The position numbers and the translations under genes were made by a program. A model generated the notes under the pieces. That model did not search any database. It was not told where the DNA came from and saw only the letters and a list, made by a program, of their open reading frames with translations. 64,000 nucleotides of DNA. It comes from Berberis thunbergii (Eukaryota > Streptophyta > Magnoliopsida > Ranunculales > Berberidaceae). The DNA lies in contig QNQO01008296.1 of NCBI GenBank assembly GCA_003290165.1, forward strand, positions 62,001 through 126,000, in the 5' to 3' direction. This document shows, in pieces, positions 10,356 through 22,694 of this stretch (the stretch's first letter is position 1; every line of letters begins with the position of its first letter).

Positions 10356-10662
10356 CACTACACTAAATTGGCATATTTGTAACAACTTAAAAAACAGTAA
10401 CACTTTTGAACTATTACAATCCACCAAACAATTTCAAGTCAAAACTAAATTTAGTCAACAAAATGAAAAATAGCTACAAAAAAATTATACAATAAATTAG
10501 ATCACCATAAATAGCATCACTTGTAAGCCCATACTATTTGTGGTGATTAAATTATTGAATCATTTTGTTTGTGAAAATGTGTAAAATTGTTTTGTGGATT
10601 GTTATAGCTCAAAAGTGTTACTATTTTTTGGATTGTTACAAAAATGTCAATTTGATGTAGTG
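10356..10662. mobile_element. Complete CACTA-type MITE with AAT target duplication
   Basis: The left end CACTACACTAAATTGGCAT and the right end ATGTCAATTTGATGTAGTG are inverted repeats of about 30 bases with few mismatches. The element is flanked by AAT on both sides (10353-10355 and 10663-10665), the 3-bp duplication expected of CACTA elements. The inner sequence is also largely palindromic (for example CAAAAGTGTTACT with its partner). No coding capacity. Confidence 0.85.
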
Positions 10663-11255
10663 AATGCCCATTTGCCTCTTCTATTTTTTCTCCTCTACGA
10701 GTTTTTTTTAATACATAAGTTGATTTCTTTTAAATACGATCAGTGGTGCCTTTTTAATACATAAGTTTTTTTTAATACATAAATGCCATATTTTAAATAA
10801 ATTATCTACATACCATCATTTTCTAGCTCTTTTGAATACGAATTTATCATATGTTATGATTCTCCATGAAACAAAAACAAAAAATAAACATTCCAGACAA
10901 AACTTTCCACGAAACAAACGTACAAAAAGTAATCTAGAGATAAACCACGAATAGCAAAATTAGTAATTTGATACTTAGGTCAACAAAATCAAACAAGATA
11001 TGACAACCATATATGCTATGCTAGGCTATGAAATATGATAAATGGAGACAAACACACCTTAAAGTGCTGGCAAGGAATGAATTAATTGAGTGGGAGAAGC
11101 TCCAAATGGGGATGATGAAGTCATTCACACTTTGAAACTAATTAAATAAGCAGTAAAGGGGTAATGAGTATGGGAAACCTTCCTTGTTTGGACTGTAATG
11201 GTAGGTCCAAAAAGTGATTGTTATGGACTAAGCAAGGGATATATGCTAAAGGGGA
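10663..11255. other. Intergenic AT-rich DNA
   Basis: No gene is seen. A short phrase TTTTTAATACATAAGTT recurs three times between 10700 and 10785. Confidence 0.5.
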
Positions 11256-11430
11256 ATTCTAAATGTCGAGGAAACGAGCGAGGAGAGGGAGGTGGCGGGG
11301 TGGGAGCCGTCCACCACGCTCAGGATGCACACACAAAAAATTGTGACACATATTCCGAGCAGGGTGGACGGCTCCCACCCCGCCACCTCCCTCCCCTCGC
11401 CCGTTTCCTCGCTCTCTAGCCTCATATGTC
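11256..11430. mobile_element. Hairpin element H2 (foldback MITE)
   Basis: It starts ATTCTAAATGTCGAGGAAAC. The left arm (to about 11322) pairs with the right arm (about 11358-11420) over some 55 bases with few mismatches, including GGAGGTGGCGGGGTGGGAGC and its complement. The loop holds GATGCACACAC. The right outer end is damaged (CTCTCTAGCC instead of CCTCGACATTTAG). Confidence 0.82.
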
Positions 11431-12388
11431 TATGTTCAATCCCTCTCACAAAAAGTGATTGATTATGAATCAAGTCAGGAATTTATAGTACAAGTAGTTT
11501 GATCTTTGAATAATTGAATCTACATCCCCTCTTTTATGTTCTCTCTGTCTCCGATTATGATAAATACAAATGATTTTAGTCAAAATTATTAGGCAAAGAG
11601 ACGTTCCATACGAGCTCTCCTATATCGTCTTCAACATGCTTTGTGGAGATGTAAAATGCTTAATAATTAGTACGAGAAACTCTTTCATGTTTGGAGAACA
11701 ATGCTGAAACAAGATTACTTCAACAATTTTTGTAATTCTAAAATCCTCAATTAAGAACAGTCAAAGTGTTTCCAGATGGTTGAAGGCTAATTACATTGAC
11801 TGGTGAAATTCGTCAATCATTAATCAATTTTACACGCATAAAATCCCTCAACATATAATTAGGCCAGTGGATCATAGAGTGCTAAAAACGTTGCCCCCAA
11901 TATATGCCATAGATTTATGTAGTATGATTCGCACTTTCACAAAGTTGAGCATAGCAGAGTTGAGGAAAGTAGCTAGGAAACCATATTTTCCAACAATTTC
12001 AAAAGCAATATAAAATGTTATAGCATAGGGTGCAAATTGTTTTTAATTTCCTCCTTGTTAAGCAGGCCATTGCGACTACCCTAGTCGTCACACATGGAGG
12101 TTCACATCAAGAGAAAAAATACATTGATAATCAAACCAATTCAAATACAAAATATGTTCAATGATCTTCAATGATATATAACAGTCCAAAGAGTTTGCAC
12201 CACTGTGCCAATAAGGACTGCAAGTGCAAACCTAATTCTAATTGGAAATCAATGTCCTAACTAAGCAAATAATATAATGATGAGTAGAAGCAAAGGAAAG
12301 GCTAACCTTAATGCAACTTATCTTGATTTTGATAAGCTTTTCTATAAATGTCCCTTCACTTAGTGAAATATCGAAATATACTTGTTAC
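11431..12388. other. Intergenic, no gene seen
   Basis: AT-rich DNA without recognisable coding segments, RNA genes or clear repeats. Confidence 0.5.
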
Positions 12389-12560
12389 TAGGGGTGGGCA
12401 TCCCATCTCTCTATCCCGAACTCATCCTGTCCCGATTTTTTTGGGTTTTATTAAGATTGGTCAATCCCATCCTGATCTCGTCCTATCCCGATCTAGAATG
12501 GGATGAGATCAGGATGAAGATTTTTAATCCCGTTTCGAATTGAATTTTTTAATATTTATT
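12389..12560. mobile_element. Left end of a hAT-like GGGACGGG-family element
   Basis: It begins TAGGGGTGGGCATCCCATC, matching the ends of the 2912-4001 element, and continues with GATGAGATC- and TCCCGATCT-type repeats. From about 12535 it continues into TTTTTTAATATTTATTATTAATAAT, which also follows the repeats of the family member at 29.40 kb, so the shared body extends further. The right end is not found. Confidence 0.55.
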
Positions 12561-12759
12561 ATTAATAATTTTAATATATCTATTATGAATGCTCTTATAT
12601 ATAGTTGGAGTGGGTAGTATTTTTTTCTCTTTATAATGTGCAACTTTATAGTGTGTATATCTTTTATGTGTCCAAACTATACATACATTCTAGAACCTAA
12701 ACAAAAGGGTATATCAAGGCTCTAAAAACATTTTAAATTGGTTCATCATTTGATCCCCT

Positions 12760-12990
12760 TGTTTTTTTTTTTTTTTTTTTGAAATGCAAGCTGGGGTTTT
12801 GAGGCTCCCTTAACCTTATCATTAAACCAAAAACATAAGAGCACATCAAGATTACACCCCTCACTTATTCCTCCGTCATACAATACATCATCACAAGGAA
12901 AGAAAAATTTCATAAAATCCTCAACCAAGTTAAGAGAAGAATCCATGAGTTTTAAACTAAAAGTTAAACTCACCAGGTGAATGGTTGTTC
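12760..12990 (-). mobile_element. Poly(A)-tailed retroposon remnant
   Basis: On the minus strand the sequence ends in an A-tract (T-run at about 12762-12780) directly after TTGCATTTC. The body contains a short open frame (GISEGCNLDVLLCF) that I cannot tie to a named family. The tail supports insertion by retroposition, as a LINE 3' end or SINE. No target duplication was found. Confidence 0.4.
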
Positions 12991-13559
12991 AGATGGTTTT
13001 AAACTAAAAGTTAAGAGAAGATCACAAAAGATGGAAAGGAAAATCGCAGCAGAGGGAGAGAGGAGAAGGGTCGGGCTACTGTTTTTAGGTTTAGTTTAGG
13101 TTTTAGGGAGAGAGGAGATTGTGATCGCTAAGTGAAATATTTGGGCGAGCGCCAAAACGCCCGCCAAAATTTACACATCGTTAATTCGTTTCAAATCATT
13201 AAAAGATGAGTTTTTATGACAAAATGCAATTAGCAAATGTTATTAATGATGATGTGTGGTGCAGTGTCATGTCCAGAACATGCAAATCACTCAAAGATTG
13301 AGCTTTTAGTTAAAGGGTTCTCATAAACTACTTACATCGATAGGAATCAAACGAGTTTGAAAGAATTGTTGGTGGCGATTGCAATTGATCAGGGAGAAAT
13401 GGTTATGAAAGAAAGGGGTTGGGGACGATCAAGTTGTTAATGTCTTCCTTCTCTCTTCTTTTAAAAGAATTGCTGGTGGGTTAGATTCTGATCGTGGTGT
13501 GTGGTGGATGAGTAGTTGAGGGGAGTAAAAGATCGATAAAATTAGGGATAGGGTGTTAA
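12991..13559. other. Intergenic, no gene seen
   Basis: Purine-rich in the first 150 bases. It may be the inner part of the CACTA element whose end lies at 13841, but no matching left end is visible. Confidence 0.4.
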
Positions 13560-13841
13560 GGTCTTAAATTTTTATTTATTTATTTATTTATTTATAAAGA
13601 CGGTTACAATCGTCGCCATTTACTCGAACCATCCTAAAAGAATATTGATCTACGACGGTTGAACAAGCGTCGTTGAATAAAGTTTATTACAATGGTTACA
13701 ACCGTCGCCATTTACTAGAACTGCCGTTAAATAATACTAATCTACGACGGTTGAACAAACATCGTTGAATAACATATTTAGCGGCGGTTTTTATGAAACG
13801 TCGCTACATAACCGCCGCTAAATTACAGTTTTCTTGTAGTG
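13560..13841. mobile_element. Right end of a second CACTA element
   Basis: The terminus TTACAGTTTTCTTGTAGTG ends at 13841, the complement of CACTACAAGAAAACTGTAA. Inside it the unit CTACGACGGTTGAACAA appears twice and ACAACCGTCGCCATTTACT-like units twice, as subterminal repeats. The left end is not in the window upstream, so this is a solo end or the element is rearranged. Confidence 0.7.
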
Positions 13842-14370
13842 AGCCATGAAGGAATACACCTAAACTACTGGGGGCCAAAAGATAAATAACCTTATATTCA
13901 AAATGTGGTAGCACAACCCTAGATGCGGACATGTACTTACTAAAGATTGTGTTTTTGCGAAATTTCACAAACTTTCGTCGCAATTTTCGTTTTTTGAAAT
14001 TAATTAAAGAAATAATTAAAAAAAATTTAGGGTTTTTTTCGAAAAATTTCGAGTATTTTTTCGTAAATTTTGGGATCTTTTTTGTAAATTTAGTTTTTCT
14101 GTAAAAACACAAAAAATCAGCTACTAAAAATTGTATTTTTCGAGAGTGTTTTTCAAAACATTTCGTGGTTTTTTCGTAAAATTTGAGATTTTTTAATTAT
14201 CATTTATTCTACTTATATATTGATTTTTGAAATTATCTCCTGATTTTTAATTATAGGTATTTAGACTTCATTTAATGAGTTTAATAGACTTTTTTATTTG
14301 CATCGTATTTTTCACATAATTCATATTCCCTAGAAATTCATTATATATATATAATTATTATTTGGCACTG
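13842..14370. other. Intergenic, very AT-rich
   Basis: T- and A-rich with repeated TTTTTCG and AAATTT motifs (13930-14200). No gene is supported. Similarity to the 3' flank of DUF247 copy A begins near 14370. Confidence 0.5.
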
Positions 14371-14494
14371 TAAATGTTATATGAAATTGAGACACAAATT
14401 TTGGATTACTACTGTTTATTTCAGCTCATTATTTAAGAAATGGAAATGAAGAGCAATACATTTAGATAAAGCAACAATACATAATTAAGCATGT

Positions 14495-15786
14495 TCAGGT
14501 TTTGATCACTGAAACAACAGAGCAAACAGTTTGCACTATTGTGCAAACAAGGAGTATAATTGCAGCAACAACGGATGTGGTGGACCATGGACTCTTGAAG
14601 TACTCTCGCATAAGCATTGCCCTCCATTTAGGCCACCGCTTCTTGAAATATGCATTCACATTTTTGCGAAGTTGAGCATAGTGATCACCTGTAGTTGTCC
14701 ATGTACCAAGCTTATTAACAAAATGTGAGACCTCATCATCGTTGCCTAACCAGTTGTTAATAATCCCTTTCCTTCGAAGTAGTGCCACATCTTCTGGAGT
14801 ATTTATAAGCTGATCCATGAGAGAGATATAACTTGTTACATAGTTGCCTTTATAATTATGTAAGAAGTCCAAAGCTATAAGGTTTCGAAAGAGAATTTCA
14901 GTGGCATCTTCAACACGAATAGCTGGGATGCATATAGTCAACACTCCATTCTTCTTGTAGCGAAAGCTGATGTCCAAAAAACATTCCGCATTATCGGTAC
15001 TCTTTTCAAACTTGACTCCAGCTTGATCGAGCTCAGTTGCACTTGGTATTAATTCAAAATTTTCTGGTTCCTTGCTTTTAGATGAGGGGACGCACCTTTG
15101 ACGTATGAAATCAACAAAATGTTTTATGTGATTATTAATGGAGCTTCCAGGACATAATCGCAAATTGCAGTTAAGGCTGAAAAACTTGAAGGCAAGATGA
15201 CGGAAGGAGAATGGCAAAATTTGTCCATGAGGATTGTCGTTGAGTAGGTGGAACAAGTATTCTATAACGAAAATGGAAGTTGGTTTTCAAGTAGTTGCAT
15301 ATCCACCTTTATACACGGTGACATTGAAGGAGCAGTCAGCAGAAAGTCGTCATTATTTCGTGGTTCAAGAGACATGTACCTGAGCATGAACTCGATCACG
15401 AAACAACCATCAATTAACATCATTTCAACAAATTTGTTATTGGCAAGCTTAAATTGTTCATCATAATGTTGGCGAGCTCTTTCTTCACACCCTTTCAATC
15501 TTTCAAAATAAAACTCCATGGTTTTTTGTGGATCTCTATTGAGAAAGTCTTGTAGGTACCGCAATTTATGGATTTCCATGGGTTGTAGGTTTGAGTAGCC
15601 ATGGTGTAAAGGCCCGATCGAGACTAGTTGTGCTGTGTATGCTTTTGGATTTACTGAACGTAACAATTTGGGAACTCTATAGATGGAACGATCAGTAGTT
15701 AACCGAGGAACCCCGTGTAGCTTGGTTTCCAGAGTAGTCTGCACCTGATCGTCACTATGTGCTCCATTCGCATCACAATTCTCCAT
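14495..15786 (-). pseudogene. DUF247 protein, copy B, broken by a 1-base deletion
   Basis: This copy resembles copy A along its whole length and in its flanks, including the 5'-UTR intron sites. The first 174 codons (15262-15786) carry the IYRVP and PQLVSIGPLHHG blocks and MLIDGCFVIEFML. The rest (14495-15256), including the C-terminal anchor, is in another frame. The break is at 15270-15273: copies A and C have five A (plus strand) where this copy has four. That single loss is the only gross lesion, so it is either a young pseudogene or a sequencing error. The promoter side is cut by the copia element starting at 16009, about 220 bp upstream of the ATG. Confidence 0.85.
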
Positions 15787-16008
15787 TCTTAATTGCTACA
15801 AATAAATAAAATAAAATTTATGCATTTAATTAAACATGTATATCAAAATTCCAAATGCCGTAACTTGCTAGAGAGCTAGGTGATGTACATGCATACCAGA
15901 GGCTCAGCCATAATAAGTTCCCCCATGATGTCTGTTGCAAGAAATCACCCAGCAGGTCACTCAAATCTTGGTCACTCTAAATGATAGTGTGAAGTTGAAG
16001 AAGATTTT

Positions 16009-16786
16009 TGTTCATATTTGGCTTTTTAAAAATAAAAACAAATGAGTGTTTACCTGGTTTTGAATCCTTGACCTCTCTCCTATTTAGTCTCATATCTATT
16101 ATATAACTCTTTGTAGTAGAGTTTATAAGGAGATAGTCAGGACTTGGGTTTGGACCCCTTGAGGGTACCATTTTTTTATGAGGCGCCCGCCTCCGTCCGT
16201 CGGGTCGGGTCATTTAGAGAGCAAAACAGTTTTTTGCTGAAAATTTATTTAAACTGAAGAGGACCGAATCTAGACAGGATGTAGGTTTTGGACTCTTTGT
16301 TTCCACGTTTTATTTATTTATTGTTGTTTTAATTATAATGTATTTAGCTGACTTTTTGGTTTACAACGAATGTGTTGTTTCACTATAAAAACAACACAAA
16401 AACTCACAGTTTAGAAATCAGTAGAAAACCAAAAAGAAAGAGAGTTTTCGTTTTTTGTAATGAAGTGATTTTAGTTTTTGCAAAAGTGATTTTAGTTTTG
16501 CAAAACAAGTGATTCTTGCAATTCATATTGTAATGGTGATTCCGAGCAAATAAGGAGATTAAGGGTGAATTGCATACCATTCATCTATTGTGCATTTTTG
16601 AACGAGACAGAGAAGATTCTGGGTTGTTTTATCCTGGGGACGGCGGGGCTACGAAACTGCTTGCACAATTTTGGGCAGAGCCGCGAAACGTCTTAAAGAG
16701 AGCGACCTAGTCCGCGACTCAACCCAAGCAAAATTGGTACCATCGTTCCTACTTTTTAATTCGAATTTACAACATATTTTCCAACA
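16009..16786 (+). repeat. 5' LTR of the second copia element
   Basis: It shares both outer portions with the LTR at 21253-22069, but the middle (about 16170-16300) differs by several indels. It ends TTTTCCAACA. The gag ATG lies only 18 bases after the LTR end, and no TGGTATCAGAGC-type primer site is seen there. Confidence 0.82.
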
Positions 16787-16804
16787 ATTTTAAGACGTTT
16801 TTCT

Positions 16805-19800
16805 ATGTCTGCCATGACTTCAATTACTGAAATTGTTGCAAAAGACCTAAATAGGCCCTTTCGTTTTGAGGGCCAACACTTTAAAAGATGGAGACAAAAG
16901 ATGTTGTTTTTTCTAACAACACAAAAGGTTGCATATGTTTGTGATACTGAAAAACCAATATTGCCTGCTGAACCTACTGAAACCCAAACTAAAGAATTAG
17001 ACCGTTGGATTGAAAATGATTTTTTATATAAAATTTTTATCCTTAATGGTCTTTCTGGTGATCTTTATGATTATTACTGTTCTGAACAAACTGCTAAAGA
17101 TATTTGGGAAGCCCTTAGAAAGAAATATGACACTGAGGAGGCTGGCACAAAGAAATATGTTGTCAGTCATTATCTGAAATTTCAAATGACTGATGATAAG
17201 TCTGTGAAATCCCAATCACACGAGCTTCAGAAGATTGCTCATGATATTATAAATGAGGGAATGACTTTAGATGAGCAATTTCAAATAGCTGTTGTGATAG
17301 ACAAATTGCCCCCTAGCTTGAAAGATTTTAAGAATGCCCTTAGGCATAAAACTAAAGAGTTTTCCCTATAAAGTCTGATAACCCAACTTCGAATTGAGGA
17401 GGAAGCCAGGAAACAAGATCAGAAAGATGAAGTTCTGATTATTTCAAATCCTAAGAAATCTACCCCTGTGTCTCTGAAACCAAATGGAAAGACAATGAAA
17501 AATCAGAATCATAAGAATAGGAACAAACAGAACCGGAACAACCAGAACCGCAACAATCAAAATCAGAATCCTCTGCGAAATCATAATGGATAGAAACATC
17601 CCTCCAAGAATGATTCAGCACAGTTCCTTTGCTACAACTGTGGTAGGCCAGGGCATATGGCCAGAAACTGCCGGAATGGATCTCGCTCTACACCTCAAGC
17701 GAACCTAACCGAAGACCAACTTATTGCCATGATCTCTGAGATCAATTTTGTTGGTGGATCCGAGGGATGGTGGGTCAACACTGGTGCTTCTCGACATGTC
17801 TGCTATGATCGAGAAATGTTCAAGTCCTATTCTGAAGCTGAGGACAAGAAAGTGTTGTTGGGTGATTCCCATTCCACTATAGTTGCTGGAACTGGGTCAG
17901 TAGAACTGAAGTTTCCTCTGGAAAAACTGTTATCCTGAAAGATGTCCTGCATACTCCAGAGATGAGGAAGAATTTAGTATCTGGTTATCTTCTGAACAAA
18001 GCTGGGTATACTCAAATTATAGGGGCTGATTTATATACTATCACAAAGAATAATGTATTTGTGGAAAAATGGTATGCGACTGATGGAATGTTTAAGTTAA
18101 ATGTTGAAGCAAATAAATTTTCTAGTCCTGCTTACATGTTGTGCACTTTTAATATCCGGCATGCTAGACTTTGTCATGTTAATAAACGTATTATTAAAAA
18201 CATGAGTAACTTAGGACTAATTCCAAAATTGTCCTTAAATGACTTTGAAAAGTGCAACTATTGTAGTCAAGCTAAGATAACCAAAACACCACATAAATAT
18301 GTAGTTAGAGAATCTGAACCTTTAGATTTGATACACTCATATATATGTAAACTTGATGGTATCTTGACTAGAAATGGAAAACGTTATTTTATTACGTTTA
18401 TTGATGACTGTTCTGATTATACTTTTGTTTACTTAATGAAAAATAAAAGTGATGTCTTTGACATGTTTAAATTATTTTTGACTGAAGTTGAAAATCAATA
18501 TAATTGAAAGATTAAGAGACTTAGGAGTGATAGAGGCACTGAATATGATTGCAGTACTTTCATAGAGTTCTATAATTCTCAAGGAATTATTCATGAAACA
18601 ACTGCACCATATTCTCCTGAGATGAATGGCAAAGCTGAAAGGAAAAATAGAACTCTTACCGAGTTAGTAGTTGTCATAATGCTTAACTCCGGTGCTGCAT
18701 CGCACTGGTGGGGAGAAATCATCTTGACAGTCTGTTATGTGCTAAATAGAGTCCCCAAATCGAAAAGTAAAACATCCCCATATGAGATTCTGAAAAATAG
18801 ACAACTTAACTTGTCTTATTTGAAAACTTGGGGTTGGTTAGCTTATGCTAGAATTCCTGATCCTAAAAGGAACAAGCTTGCTAGTAGGGCATATGAATGT
18901 GTATTCATAGGATATGCCATGAATAGCAAAGCTTATAGATTCTATAATCTTAAAGATCAAGTTATTATAGAATCAAACGACGTTGACTTTTATAAAGATA
19001 AATTTCCTTTTATTTCGAGGAATAGTGGGGGTACATCATCAACACAACGTACCCTTGATCAGGGTAAATGAAACTGATAAAGCCACAGAATTTGAGCCAA
19101 GAAGAAGTAAACGGAAACGAACTTCTAAAAACTTTGGCCCCGATTACTATGTCTTTTCAGTCGAAAAGGATCCCCTTAGTTTTCAAGAGACACTATCCTC
19201 TATAGATGCCAATTTTTGGGAAGAGGCTATCGATGATGAAATGTATTCTCTTGAGTCCAACAGAACCTGGCACTTAGTCAATTTTCCATCAGGTTGCAAG
19301 ACAATAGGATGTAAATGGATATTTAAGAAGAAATTTAAACCCGATGGTAATGTTGACAAGTTCAAGGCTCGTCTCGTAGCCAAAGGGTATAGACAGAGAG
19401 AAAATGTTGATTTCTTTGACACATATTCTCTTGTAACCAGAATTACATCTATTCGAGTGTTAATTTCTCTTGCTGCAATACATAACCTAGTTTTGCACCA
19501 AATGGACGTTAAGACTGCATTTCTTAATGGCGATTTGGAAGAAGAAATTTACATGGACCAACCTGAAGGTTTTGTTATTCCAGGACAAGAACATAAAGTT
19601 TGCAAACTAGATAAGTCATTTTACGGTTTGAAACAAGCTCCAAAACAATGGCATGAAAATTTGATAATCTTGTTATCGCACATGACTTTAAAGTGAACGA
19701 AAGTGACAAATGCATTTACTATAAAGCTGAAAATGGCATTTGCACTATAATATGTCTATATGTGGATGACTTACTTATCTTTGGTTCTAATATCCATGCC

Positions 19801-20709
19801 GTGAATAAAGTGGAAGCTTTATTGTGTGCAAACTTTGATATGAAAGACCTTGGAGAAGCGAATGTAATCCTTGGTATCAAGATTACTAAGTCTGAAAAGG
19901 GAATTTCTTTGGATCAATCACATTATATCGAGAAGATCATAAATAAATATAATTACTCTGACTGTAAACATGCATGTACTCTTTATGACTCTAGTGTAAA
20001 GTTGTTCAAGAATACCGGTGACGGTGTTAGACAATCTGAGTATGCGAGCATCATTGGTAGTCTTAGATATGCTACCGATTACACTAGACCCGACATAGCT
20101 TACGCTGTTGGATTACTATGCAGATTTACAAGTAGACCTAGTATAGAGCATTGGCATGCAATTGAACGAGTCATGAGGTACTTGAAAAGGACTAAGAACC
20201 TCGGATTACATTATCAGAAATTTTCCGTTGTCCTTGAAGAATATAGCGATGCTGATTGGAACACCCTTTCAGATGACTCCAAAGCCACCAGTGGCTATAT
20301 TTTCAATATAGCTGGTGGAACTGTTTCTTGGAAATCAAAGAAACAGACCATTCTGGCACAGTCCACGATGGAGTCAGAGATTATAGCACTAGCCACGGCT
20401 AGTGAAGAAGCAGGTTGGTTGAGAAACCTGCTAGCAGAGATCCCTTTATGGGAAAGACCGATTCCAGCTGTCTTGATCCATTGCGATAGTACCGCGGCTA
20501 TTGCAAAAATACAGAACCGTTATTATAACGGCAAGAAACGACAAATACATCGTAAGCACAACACAGTTAGAGAGTTTTTATCTACTGGTGCTGTGAGAGT
20601 GGATCATGTACGAACTGATGAGAACTTGGCTGATCCTTTGACGAAAGGATTAGCCAAAGAGAAGGTTTTCAAAACCTCGAAAGGAATGAGACTAATGCCC
20701 TTAGTTTGA
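16805..20709 (+). pseudogene. Degenerate copia gag-pol
   Basis: The gag (from 16805) opens with MSAMTSITEIVAKDLNRPF and ends at a stop at 17371. A CCHC knuckle CYNCGRPGHMARNC lies at about 17630. The protease active site reads WWVNTGASRHVC, with N in place of the usual D before TGAS. The integrase has a pre-integrase HARLCHVN block and ends with MNGKAERKNRTL (about 18625). The reverse transcriptase shows KARLVAKGYRQ, QMDVKTAFLNGDLEEEIYM and the LYVDDLLIF active site (about 19755-19785). RNase H shows AQSTMESEIIALATASEE, then TDENLADPLTKGL. Stops at 17371, about 17592 and 18505 and frameshifts near 17920, 19070 and 19660 make it non-functional. Confidence 0.9.
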
Positions 20710-21252
20710 TGAGTTATTCACGATGGTAACCCAACCTATAGACTGGAGATCCCAAGAAATAGGTTCAATGGGTAATAACAAGTCGTGAATGATATGATGT
20801 GAATCATGCTGACAAAATAACAATCTCATTCCTAGACTACAGCATGAATTCCTGAAGCGATAGTAGGATGAGTTTAAAAAACTCTTAATGAGGTTTATAC
20901 TCTATGTGGAGTGGAGTACCTAGCTACAGGAATACTCTTGATAGACTCACCTAAGTGATTGTGGAAGTTTGGCCGCTTCCTATGAAATTTGTGGGCAAAA
21001 TTCCTAGAGCTTTCACTATACTGGGATATACGTGCATGGCCGTAAAGCACGGGCTTTTTAGACTTCACCCCGGTAAGGTTGTGCGTGTAATGTCTGTTAG
21101 AGATAGAGTTCAAAACTGTGAGTTACTCTAGTATATTCTAAAGCATGAACACTACGCAATAGTTCAAGTCGAAAGACACTTTTGCTTATGCACAATCTTA
21201 TATTTTATAGATTGCTCGATGAAAATTGTTTTTAAAAATCCAAGTGGGGGAT
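20710..21252 (+). other. Non-coding stretch between pol and 3' LTR
   Basis: About 540 bases without an open frame follow the RNase H stop. The stretch ends in the purine tract AAGTGGGGGATT just before the 3' LTR, which would prime plus-strand synthesis. I see no envelope-like or extra frame in it. Confidence 0.65.
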
Positions 21253-22069
21253 TGTTCATATTTGGCTTTTTAAAAAAAAACAAATGAGTGTTTATCTAAT
21301 TTTGAACTTTGGACCTCTCTCCTATTTTGATCTTTGAATCACTCTCTAATATTTAGTCACATATCTATTATATAACTCTTTGTGGTAGAGTTTATAAGGA
21401 GATAGTTAGGACTTGGGTTTGGACCCCTTGGGGATACCACTCTTTTATGAGGAGGGGAGAGATAGACTCTCGCGCCCGCCGCCGTCCGTCGGGCGGGTCG
21501 GGTCGGGTCGAGAGCAAAACAGTTTTCTCCCACGTTTTTCACACGCTATGTATCCAGACCGGTTTTGGACTCTTTCTTAAAGCAAATGGTTTCCACGTTT
21601 TATTTATTTATTGTTGTTTTAATTATAATGTATTTAGCTGACTTTTTGGTTTACAACGAATGTGTTGTTTCACTATAAAAACAACACAAAAACTCACAGT
21701 TTAGAAATCAGTAGAAAACCAAAAACAAAGAGATTGAAAAGAAAGAGAGTTTTCGTTTTTTGTAATGAAGTGATTTTAGTTTTGCAAAACAAGTGATTCT
21801 TGCAATTCATATTGTAATGGTGATTCCGAGCAAATAAGGAGATTAAGGGTGAATTGTATACCGTTCATCTATTGTGCATTTTTGAACGAGACAAAGTAGA
21901 TTCTGGGCTATTTTATCCTGGGGACGGCGGGGCTACGAAACTGCTTGCACAATTTTGGGCAGAGCCGTGAAACGTCTTAAAGATAGCGACCTAGTCCGCG
22001 ACTCAACCCAAGCAAAATTGGTACCATAGTTCCTACTTTTAATTCGAATTTACAATATATTTTCCAACA
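21253..22069 (+). repeat. 3' LTR of the second copia element
   Basis: Starts TGTTCATATTTGGC after the purine tract and ends TTTTCCAACA. It is about 40 bases longer than the 5' LTR, with a GGGTCGGGTCGGGTCG run near 21495 and an added AACAAAGAGATTG near 21725. Confidence 0.82.
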
Positions 22070-22197
22070 ATTACTACTAAAGTGGGTTTATAACCATACA
22101 TATATAGTAAAGTTGAAAAAGATCAAATGGTTAGATGTCATTTTCCAAGTCTTGCATGAATTATTTAAAAAAGAAGTCAATAATTCCAAAAGGAGAG

Positions 22198-22388
22198 ATT
22201 CTAAATGTCGAGGGAAAGGGCGAGGAATTCAGCGAGGGAAATGAGCTGGCGAGGTGAGAGCCGTTCATTTCCCTCAAAATTCGTGCGTTGACTTTTTTCA
22301 CACGGATCTCGAGGGAAATGAACGACTCTCACCTCGCCAGCTCATTTTCCTCGCTGAATTCCTCGCCCTTTCCCTCGACATTTAGAAT
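22198..22388. mobile_element. Hairpin element H3 (foldback MITE), best preserved
   Basis: It runs from ATTCTAAATGTCGAGGGAAA to CCCTCGACATTTAGAAT. The arms are about 75 bases each and pair with only about two mismatches, covering CAGCGAGGGAAATGAGCTGG and GAGAGCCGTTCATTTCCCTC with their complements. The loop of roughly 35 bases holds TTCGTGCGTTGAC. It is the clearest family member and defines the ends. Confidence 0.88.
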
Positions 22389-22506
22389 TTCTCTTCCAAA
22401 AGTGGTTAGATATCATTCTCCTTATAAAAAAAACGTGCTTAATTAGATATCATTTAAAAAAAAAACTGATTAATAATTACAGTACTCTCTACATGAACGT
22501 GCAATA

Positions 22507-22694
22507 ATTCTAGGTTGCCCCAAGTGGTCAATCACACTTGGACAACTTGGTATAATCAATGGTTCAAACCTCCTTATAGTGATAGGAGTAACACATCGAT
22601 CCCCTCTTCCCTTCACTAAGTGATTGAAACAACAATCCTGGCGAAGCCCTCCGGGCTGATCCACTCTCATCCTGACCAGCAATTTTGGGATACT
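22507..22694 (+). repeat. Possible tRNA-derived SINE
   Basis: A GGTTCAAACCTCC stretch near 22560 fits a pol III B box, and CCCAAGTGGTCAATCACAC upstream could be the A box. The left flank (TCTACATGAACGTGCAATA) resembles DNA at 23400-23420, which lacks this insert. No clear poly(A) tail or target duplication was found. Confidence 0.35.

Larger units (their letters stand above)
16009..22069 (+). mobile_element. Two-LTR Ty1/copia retrotransposon, 6.1 kb, inactive
   Basis: Order is 5' LTR (16009-16786), gag, CCHC knuckle, protease, integrase, reverse transcriptase, RNase H, then a 540-bp non-coding stretch, a purine tract and the 3' LTR (21253-22069). Integrase before reverse transcriptase is the Ty1/copia order. 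LTR ends are TGTTCATATT and TTTCCAACA. The flanks ATTTT and ATTAC do not give a clean 5-bp target duplication. The lineage within copia was not assigned. Confidence 0.9.
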
